Source of the DNA: Streptomyces natalensis ATCC 27448
GTDB taxonomy: Bacteria > Actinomycetota > Actinomycetes > Streptomycetales > Streptomycetaceae
Length of the DNA: 64,000 bases
Assembly: GCF_000935125.1 (NCBI RefSeq)
Contig: NZ_JRKI01000056.1
Span: 124,001 to 188,000, forward strand
Reading direction: 5' to 3'
A program made the position numbers and the translations under genes. Within the stretch, counting starts at the first letter, position 1. Each line of letters starts with the position of its first letter. The notes beneath the pieces are model-generated. The model was not told the origin of the DNA, ran no database searches, and saw only the letters and a program-made list of their open reading frames with translations. This document shows, in pieces, positions 58,797 through 64,000 of this stretch.

Positions 58797-59123
58797 ATGC
58801 GTATCCGCACCACCCTCGCCGCCGCCGTCCTGTGCTCGGCGGCCGTCCTGTGTACCCCCGGCATCGCCGCCGCCGACGGGGCCCCGAGCCCCGCCGCCGC
58901 CGAACACGCCCCCGGCCCCGCCGCCGACCACGCGCCCGGCCCCGCTGCCGGCCACGCCCCCCGCACCGGCAACAACCCCGGGCCGAGCGCCGGCAGTGCC
59001 TCGGCCCCGGCCGCCGGTCCCGCCGCCGACTACTACGACGAGAGCAATACCCCGGTGTTGGGCAGCCGCCTGGCCAAGGGCCTCGGCGAAATTCTGGGCA
59101 TTTCGGCGGACGGCAACTACTGA
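58797..59123 (+). CDS. Small secreted protein, 108 residues
   Basis: The signal peptide MRIRTTLAAAVLCSAAVLCTPGIAAA is followed by an Ala/Pro/His-rich repeat region (APGPAADHAPGPAAGHAP) and a short conserved-looking end: YYDESNTPVLGSRLAKGLGEILGISADGNY. CCGGAG lies before the ATG. The final 'G-LAKGLGEILG' layout is loosely like the 'RGTLDDLFAGFG' end of the upstream peptide. Function unknown. Confidence 0.72.
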   Translation: MRIRTTLAAAVLCSAAVLCTPGIAAADGAPSPAAAEHAPGPAADHAPGPAAGHAPRTGNNPGPSAGSASAPAAGPAADYYDESNTPVLGSRLAKGLGEILGISADGNY

Positions 59124-59179
59124 CATGACGTCCGCATGCCTGCCGCCGCTTGCCGGGCGGCGGGTGTGCGGGCCGTGGC

Positions 59180-60427
59180 TCAGCTCTCGGGCCGTTCGGC
59201 GTCCTCGCCGGCCCGGGAGCGGTCACGCTCGGCGTGGAGCGTGCGGCGGACGCGGGCCAGGGCGCCGCGGCGGGCGCGGCCGTGGACGCGGGGGTCGTCG
59301 GTGACCTCGTAGCGCTTGACGTACGCGCCCAGGAACGCCTGGAGCGTGGCGGTGGCCGGAATGGCGATCAGGGCGCCGACCGCGCCCATCAGGGCCGTGC
59401 CCGCGACGACCGAGCCGAAGGCGACGGCCGGGTGGATGTCCACGGTCTTGGCGGTGATCCGCGGCTGGAGCAGGTAGTTCTCGAACTGCTGGTAGATCAC
59501 GACGAAGCCGAACACCCACACCGCGTACCAGGGGGCGACGGTGAACGCGATCAGGATGGGCAGCGCGCCCGCCAGATAGGTGCCGATGGTCGGTATGAAC
59601 TGCGAGACCAGGCCGACCCACATGCCGAGCGCCGGGGCGTAGGGGACGCCCAGGATCTCCAGCAGGACGTAGTGCGCGACACCGGAGAACAGCGCCATCA
59701 GCCCGCGGGAGTAGAGATAGCCGCCGGTCTTGGCCACCGCGATCTCCCAGGCGCGCAGCACCTCCGTCTGGCGCCTCGGCGGCAGCACGGAGCACAGCGC
59801 GCGGCGCAGCCGGGGGCCGTCGGCTGCGAAGTAGAACGAGAACAGCGCCACCGAGAGCAGGTTGAACAGGCTGCCGAGGACCTGCGCGGAGACGGCGAGG
59901 ACGTTGTTGGCACTGTCCTGGACGTACTTTTGCAGCCAGTCGGACCGCAGCAGGTTGTTCTGCACCTCGAGCCGGGAGAGGTGGGTGTGGAACGTGCTGT
60001 TCAGCCAGCTGATGACGGAGTCCAGATACTGCGGGAACTCCTCCACCATCTTGGCGATCTGGCCGGCGAGCATTGAACCCAGGAGCGCGAAGAAACCGGC
60101 CGCGCCGACGAGGATGCCGAAGAAGACGGCGGCAGTGGCCACCCCGCGCCGCACCCCGCGCGCCGCCATCCAGTCGACGGCCGGCTCGACGGCCAGCGCG
60201 AGGAAGAACGCGATCAGAATGTTCAGCAGCAGCGTGATCAGCTGGTGGAAGCCCCAGGTGGCGAGCTGGAAGCAGGCCACCAGGGCGAGCGCGAGCACCA
60301 TGGCGCGCGGCAGCCAGCGCGGCATCCGCGCATCGGCCCAGGCCCCGGCACCGCCGGCGGAACGTTCGCCGGGGCGCGGGTCGGGGCGCGGGTCGTCGCT
60401 GCTGGTGATCTCATCTGTCGCGGGCAC
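59180..60427 (-). CDS. AI-2E family membrane transporter
   Basis: A 415-residue permease of the AI-2E/UPF0118 family (PF01594). After an acidic start it has about seven membrane helices: MVLALALVACFQLATWGFHQLITLLLNILIAFFLALAVEPAVDW, TAAVFFGILVGAAGFFALLG and others. The family motif is ILGVPYAPALGMWVGLVSQFIPTIGTYLAGALPILIAF. QQFENYLLQPRITAKTVDIHPAVAFGSVVAGTALMGAVGALIAIPATA is the usual C-terminal part. The GTG at 60427 (VPATDEITSSD) is used. The family contains autoinducer exporters and ion antiporters, so the substrate is open. Confidence 0.92.
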   Translation of the reverse strand: MPATDEITSSDDPRPDPRPGERSAGGAGAWADARMPRWLPRAMVLALALVACFQLATWGFHQLITLLLNILIAFFLALAVEPAVDWMAARGVRRGVATAAVFFGILVGAAGFFALLGSMLAGQIAKMVEEFPQYLDSVISWLNSTFHTHLSRLEVQNNLLRSDWLQKYVQDSANNVLAVSAQVLGSLFNLLSVALFSFYFAADGPRLRRALCSVLPPRRQTEVLRAWEIAVAKTGGYLYSRGLMALFSGVAHYVLLEILGVPYAPALGMWVGLVSQFIPTIGTYLAGALPILIAFTVAPWYAVWVFGFVVIYQQFENYLLQPRITAKTVDIHPAVAFGSVVAGTALMGAVGALIAIPATATLQAFLGAYVKRYEVTDDPRVHGRARRGALARVRRTLHAERDRSRAGEDAERPES

Positions 60428-60510
60428 CCAGCCAGTGTCGCGCACGCCACCGACAGCTCCGGCCCAGCCCAGCACTCCGGCCCCGCGCCGGGCGGTGCCG
60501 GCAGCGGGCC

Positions 60511-60705
60511 TCACTGCTTGTCGTAGGGGACCTCCATGGTGGCGCAGACCACCCGCCACACCTCTTTGGCGCTCCACCCGGCGTCCAGCGCCTCGTGGAC
60601 GGTCCGGCCGCCGAGGCCGGACATCACATGGTCACGCGCGAAGGAATCGGCGTACGCCGCACCGAAGTGATCCGCCATCCGCTGCCAGAAGACCGTCAAC
60701 CGCAT
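60511..60705 (-). CDS. DUF3046 protein
   Basis: A 64-residue actinobacterial protein, MRLTVFWQRMADHFGAAYADSFARDHVMSGLGGRTVHEALDAGW..., the DUF3046 signature. Members are nearly always found close to recA-recX in actinobacteria. Function unknown. It is divergent from the gene at 60784. Confidence 0.93.
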   Translation of the reverse strand: MRLTVFWQRMADHFGAAYADSFARDHVMSGLGGRTVHEALDAGWSAKEVWRVVCATMEVPYDKQ

Positions 60706-60783
60706 GCCCTCAGTATCCCGCCCTGGGAGGGCAGCCGGGCACGAGCCGGGGTCACCGGGGGACATCGGCCCTACGGTCGTGCC

Positions 60784-61707
60784 ATGGCCGAAAACGTGAG
60801 CCCCACGCCGACCCCTCTGGCACGCGCCGAGCGCTTCATCTGGCTGACCGCCCGGGTGCTGGAGCAGCGGCTCTTCGAGTACCACTTCCTGGGCGGCGGG
60901 GCGGATGCGGTGCAGACCGCACTCAACGCGTACCGCAACGACGACGACGGCTACGGGCACGCGCTGGAGCCGGATCTGCGCGGCCCGGTCAGCCAGCCGC
61001 TGCACGTCGCGCACGCCCTGAAGGTCCTGGACCGCATCGGGCGCTGCGACGGCCGCGAGGTGGAGCAGATCTGCCGCTATCTGACGCGGATCTCGACACC
61101 GCAGGGCGCGCTGCCCGCGCTGCATCCGTCGCTGCGCGGGTATCCGGCCGCGCCGTGGATCCCGGTGGCCGACGATCCACCCAGCGCGCTGCTGTCCACC
61201 GGGCCGGTGGTGGGCGTGCTGCACCGCAACGAGGTGTGGCACGCCTGGCTGTTCCGGGCCACGGACTTCTGCTGGGCGGCGGTGGAGTCCCTGGGGGAGA
61301 CCCATCCCTACGAGGTCGAGGCGGCGGTGGCCTTCCTGGACGGCGCCCCGGACCGGCCGCGGGCGGCCGCGGCGGCGCAGCGGCTGGGCACGCTCGTACG
61401 GCAGCGCGGGCTGGTGCTGCTGGACCCGGAGCGGGCGGCGGAGGTCCCGGTGGCGCCCGGGTACGCCCCCGGGGAGCACCATCTGGCGTACGACTTCGCG
61501 CCGTCGCCCGACTCGCTGGCCCGCCAGTGGTTCAGCGATGCGGAGATGGACCGTTCGCTGGACCACCTCGCCGCGCTCCAGGGGGAGGACGGCGGCTGGC
61601 CCATCAGCTGGCGGGCGTGGGCACCGGGGACCGCCCTGGAGGGCCGTCCCATGGTGACGCTGGAGGCGCTGCTGACCCTGCGGACGTACGGCCGCCCCCT
61701 CGGCTGA
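60784..61707 (+). CDS. Conserved protein with prenyltransferase/terpene-cyclase toroid-like fold
   Basis: A 307-residue protein. Supporting features are RFIWLTARVLEQRLFEYHFLGG, NDDDGYGHALEPDLRGPVSQPLHVAHALKVLDRIG, CRYLTRISTPQGALPALHPSLRGYPAAPW and the late LDHLAALQGEDGGWPISWRAWAPGTALEGRPMVTLEALLTLRTYGR. The repeated GGWP-type QW-like motifs suggest an alpha-alpha toroid as in squalene cyclases, but no catalytic Asp-rich motif is evident. Function unknown. Confidence 0.8.
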   Translation: MAENVSPTPTPLARAERFIWLTARVLEQRLFEYHFLGGGADAVQTALNAYRNDDDGYGHALEPDLRGPVSQPLHVAHALKVLDRIGRCDGREVEQICRYLTRISTPQGALPALHPSLRGYPAAPWIPVADDPPSALLSTGPVVGVLHRNEVWHAWLFRATDFCWAAVESLGETHPYEVEAAVAFLDGAPDRPRAAAAAQRLGTLVRQRGLVLLDPERAAEVPVAPGYAPGEHHLAYDFAPSPDSLARQWFSDAEMDRSLDHLAALQGEDGGWPISWRAWAPGTALEGRPMVTLEALLTLRTYGRPLG

Positions 61708-61734
61708 CCCGGGTGCGGGCCCTCCCCGGGGACG

Positions 61735-62052
61735 TCACCCGCCCAGGGCCCGCACTCCGGCGGCGACCACCACCGCGACGCCGACCACCAGGAGGAACGG
61801 CGCCCGCAGGACGAGCGCGACGGCCGCGGCGGCCACTCCGGCGGCGCGGGCGTCGAGCACCAGGTGCCCGCCGTCGCCGAAGGTCTCCTGAGCGGTGAGC
61901 GCGGCGAGCAGGGCCACCGGGAGCAGCGCGGCCAGCCGTTTGACGAGCGGGCGCTCCAGGACGCCGGCGGGTGCCGCCAGGCCGAGGTACTTGACCAGAT
62001 AGCAGCCGACGGCGGTGACGCCGATGGCGATCCAGACGTTCAGCGGGTTCAT
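61735..62052 (-). CDS. azlD: AzlD family branched-chain amino acid exporter subunit
   Basis: A 105-residue membrane protein with four hydrophobic segments: NVWIAIGVTAVGCYLVKYLGL, RLAALLPVALLAALTAQETFG, VLDARAAGVAAAAVALVLRAP and FLLVVGVAVVVAAGVRAL. AzlD forms a two-subunit exporter with AzlC. Its ATG overlaps the azlC stop by four bases (ATGA), so translation is coupled. Confidence 0.93.
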   Translation of the reverse strand: MNPLNVWIAIGVTAVGCYLVKYLGLAAPAGVLERPLVKRLAALLPVALLAALTAQETFGDGGHLVLDARAAGVAAAAVALVLRAPFLLVVGVAVVVAAGVRALGG

Positions 62053-62822
62053 CGCCGTTCCTCCCGGTCGTCGGTGGTGCGGGCGGCCGTCCCGGTGGCG
62101 CGGGCGCGCCGCCCCTGGACGAGGAGGACCGCGGGGGCGGCGAGCGCCGAGACGAGCACCGGTACGCCCGCGGGCAGCACCGGCAGCGTCACCAGGAGCA
62201 GCAGCACCGCCAGGCCCGCGGCGGCCCGTTCGACGGCCGTGGTGAGCATCGGTGCGAGCAGCGCCAGGAAGACGGCGGGGCCGGCCGCGTCCAGGCCCCA
62301 GGCGGCGGTGTCGCCGAGCGCCTCGGCCCCCAGGGCGCCGCCGAGGGTGGTGAGGTTCCACAGTGCGTACAGGCTCAGCCCGGTGACGGTGAAGCCCAGG
62401 CGGGCGCTGCGCCGGTCGGACTGGGCCAGGGTGACGGCGGTGGTCTCGTCGATGACCCAGTGGGCGGCGAGCGGCCGGACACCGGCCCGCAGGTCCAGGA
62501 GGGCGGAGAGCCGCAGCCCGTAGAAGGCGTTGCGGACGCCCAGGAAGAAGGCTCCGGCGGCCGCGGTCAACGGGCTGCCGCCCGCGGCGAGCGCGCCCAC
62601 CAGGGCGAACTGTGAGGCCCCGGTGAACACCAGGAGGCTGAGCGCGCAGGTCTGCAGGACGGTGAGCCCGGCTCCGGCCGAGGTCACGCCGAAGGCGAAG
62701 CCGGAGAGGCCGACGGCGATGCCGACGCCGAGGGCGTCGCGGATGACGGCGGAGTCCGGTCGGACGGGCGGGCCGGCGGATACGGCCCGCCCGGGGGCGG
62801 GTATCTGGGTCTGTTCTGGCAC
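62049..62822 (-). CDS. azlC: AzlC family branched-chain amino acid permease
   Basis: A 257-residue permease, the large subunit of the AzlCD exporter. Family features: VGIAVGLSGFAFGVTSAGAGLTVLQTCALSLLVFTGASQFALVGALAAGG, FFLGVRNAFYGLRLSALL and HWVIDETTAVTLAQ. It follows the AraC gene by 10 bp, so the three genes are one operon. Its substrate may be a branched-chain amino acid or an analogue sensed by the AraC protein. Confidence 0.94.
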   Translation of the reverse strand: MPEQTQIPAPGRAVSAGPPVRPDSAVIRDALGVGIAVGLSGFAFGVTSAGAGLTVLQTCALSLLVFTGASQFALVGALAAGGSPLTAAAGAFFLGVRNAFYGLRLSALLDLRAGVRPLAAHWVIDETTAVTLAQSDRRSARLGFTVTGLSLYALWNLTTLGGALGAEALGDTAAWGLDAAGPAVFLALLAPMLTTAVERAAAGLAVLLLLVTLPVLPAGVPVLVSALAAPAVLLVQGRRARATGTAARTTDDREERR

Positions 62823-62832
62823 GTCCCGGACG

Positions 62833-63771
62833 CTACGGGGCGGTGCCTTCGGGGTCTTGTACGTTATTGCGCCGCCGGTCGTACGCGCGCTCCCGGCGGT
62901 ACGCCCCGGGCGGCACCCCGACGATGCGGGTGAAGTGCCGGTTGAGATGGGGCTGGTCGGTGAACCCGACGTCGACGGCGGCCTCGGCGGGCGGGGTGCC
63001 CGCCTCCAGGAGAAGCCGGGCGCGGCGCACCCGGGCGTCGGTGAGCCAGGTGTGCGGGGGCATCCCGTAGGCGTCCTTGAAGGCCCGCAGCAGCGCGAAC
63101 GGGCCGGTGCCCAGCTCCTTGGCGAGCTGTTCCAGGGAGGGCGGGTCGGCCATCCGCGCGTGCAGGAGGACCTTGGCGCGGGCGGCGGTGCGGGCCCCCG
63201 CGCTGCGGGGAGCGCGGACCGGCAGCGGGCCTCCGTAGCAACGCAGCAGCCGGGCGAGGGCCACGCGCAGCAGGGTGTCGGCGGCGAGGGCCTGGCCGGC
63301 CTCGGCGGCCCGGTGGATCTCGGTGATCATGCGGCCCAGGTGCGGGTCCTGGGTGACGGTCTCGGCGAAGCCCGCGGTGCCGCGCAGGGCGGTGGTCTCC
63401 CCGGCGATCTCGGCGACGAGGGCGGCCGACGGGTAGAGCGTGGCGTAGGCCCAGCCCTCGGGGGTGCCGGCCCGCGCGGTGTGGGCGACCTCCGGATTGA
63501 TCATCATGACCTCGCCGGGTCCCGTACGGACGGAGCCGTGCGGGAAACCGACCTCCTCGACGCCGTGGGTGACCGCGGCGATGACGTACCCGTCGTGGGC
63601 GTGGCGGGGGAAGGCGTGCCGTACGTAGCGGGCGCACAGCAGGTCGAGGCCGGGCAGTTCGGCGTGCCGCCAGTGGCGGGCCCATTCGCCGCGGGCCCGC
63701 GGCGCGACGTCCGGGCCGGCGTTTCGGGCTCCGGCCGTGGCCGCTGCGCCGTCCCCGCTCCCCGTGATCAT
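62833..63771 (-). CDS. AraC family transcriptional regulator
   Basis: A 312-residue activator. The N-terminal cupin-like sensor domain is HAFPRHAHDGYVIAAVTHGVEEVGFPHGSVRTGPGEVMMINPEVAHTARAG. The C-terminal double helix-turn-helix is MADPPSLEQLAKELGTGPFALLRAFKDAYGMPPHTWLTDARVRRARLLLEAGTPPAEAAVDVGFTDQPHLNRHFTRIVGVPPGAYRR. It is the first gene of the araC-azlC-azlD unit and is divergent from lhr. The ATG at 63771 is assumed; the frame extends further upstream. Confidence 0.93.
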   Translation of the reverse strand: MITGSGDGAAATAGARNAGPDVAPRARGEWARHWRHAELPGLDLLCARYVRHAFPRHAHDGYVIAAVTHGVEEVGFPHGSVRTGPGEVMMINPEVAHTARAGTPEGWAYATLYPSAALVAEIAGETTALRGTAGFAETVTQDPHLGRMITEIHRAAEAGQALAADTLLRVALARLLRCYGGPLPVRAPRSAGARTAARAKVLLHARMADPPSLEQLAKELGTGPFALLRAFKDAYGMPPHTWLTDARVRRARLLLEAGTPPAEAAVDVGFTDQPHLNRHFTRIVGVPPGAYRRERAYDRRRNNVQDPEGTAP

Positions 63772-63862
63772 GCGTCCATTCTGCGCCCCGGCGGCGGCCG
63801 GGCACAGCCGCCGGATCCCGCTCGCGGCCGCATTGTCAGTGGTGCGGTGCACGATGGAGGAC

Positions 63863-64000
63863 ATGGCCGACTCAGCGCTCGATTCGTTCTCGCCCGCGAC
63901 CCGCGGCTGGTTCGCGGGGGCCTTCAGCGCGCCCACCGCCGCGCAGGAGGGCGCGTGGCGGGCGATCGGCGCGGGGTCGGACGTTTTGGTGGTGGCGCCG
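63863..64000 (+). CDS. lhr: Lhr-like ATP-dependent helicase (3' end outside window)
   Basis: Only the first 46 codons are in the window: MADSALDSFSPATRGWF, then GAFSAPTAAQEGAWRAI and DVLVVAP, ending just before the expected Walker A motif. The spacing of the Q-motif-like PTAAQ and the strand VLVVAP fits large Lhr superfamily 2 helicases. The ATG at 63863 is preceded by GGAGG; an ATG at 63854 is in frame. Confidence 0.75.
   Translation, partial: MADSALDSFSPATRGWFAGAFSAPTAAQEGAWRAIGAGSDVLVVAP

Overview
The window is about 72% G+C, with tightly packed genes, many GTG/TTG starts and the gene content of a Streptomyces chromosome core (mycothiol-linked enzyme, B12-dependent NrdJ with NrdR, LexA/RecA, glutamate ABC importer, DUF3046, RshA, IucA/IucC siderophore synthetases). 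From memory the order runs parallel to the S. coelicolor chromosome between the lhr-like and recQ-like genes around recA; I cannot run an alignment to confirm it. No tRNA, rRNA, CRISPR array, transposase, integrase or prophage was seen.

Layout: 1-6.4 kb holds the end of a RecQ-type helicase fused to a phosphoribosyltransferase-like domain, two unknown proteins, ribonuclease HII, an ADP-ribosylglycohydrolase and a histidine phosphatase. 6.6-8.9 kb holds a TetR regulator with two matching operators, a DUF4937 protein and a TerD protein. 9-16 kb is a DNA-supply and SOS block: nrdJ, nrdR (with paired NrdR boxes), lexA (with an SOS box) and a DinG-type helicase. 16-22 kb is a four-gene NRPS-independent siderophore operon. 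22-34.9 kb is housekeeping: secreted serine protease, hflX, M1 peptidase, the RelA/SpoT homologue, dapF, miaA, an extradiol-dioxygenase-like protein and miaB.

35-43 kb is the most accessory part: a ferredoxin-like/metallo-beta-lactamase protein, two flavoprotein monooxygenases, a TetR and a LysR regulator, a mycothiol-dependent isomerase-like enzyme and an orphan TAXI binding protein. 43-50.8 kb has a DEAD-box helicase, a cold-shock protein, the GluK-GluR-type two-component system and the gluABCD glutamate importer. 51-54.2 kb has another flavoprotein, a cysteine-codon-containing leader peptide, a cysteine dioxygenase-like protein and a rhodanese. 54.5-56.3 kb is recA-recX. 56.4-64 kb has a decayed methyltransferase fragment, a DUF4345/TetR divergent pair, two small secreted peptides, an AI-2E family permease, DUF3046, a toroid-like protein, an AraC-azlC-azlD operon and the start of an Lhr helicase.

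The points most worth a second look are: the siderophore operon without a recognisable hydroxylase, exporter or iron box; two copies of an 81-bp repeat that carry gene starts; an in-frame palindromic repeat inside a flavoprotein gene; the RecQ-phosphoribosyltransferase fusion; the cysteine leader peptide; and several well-formed inverted-repeat operators next to divergent regulators.
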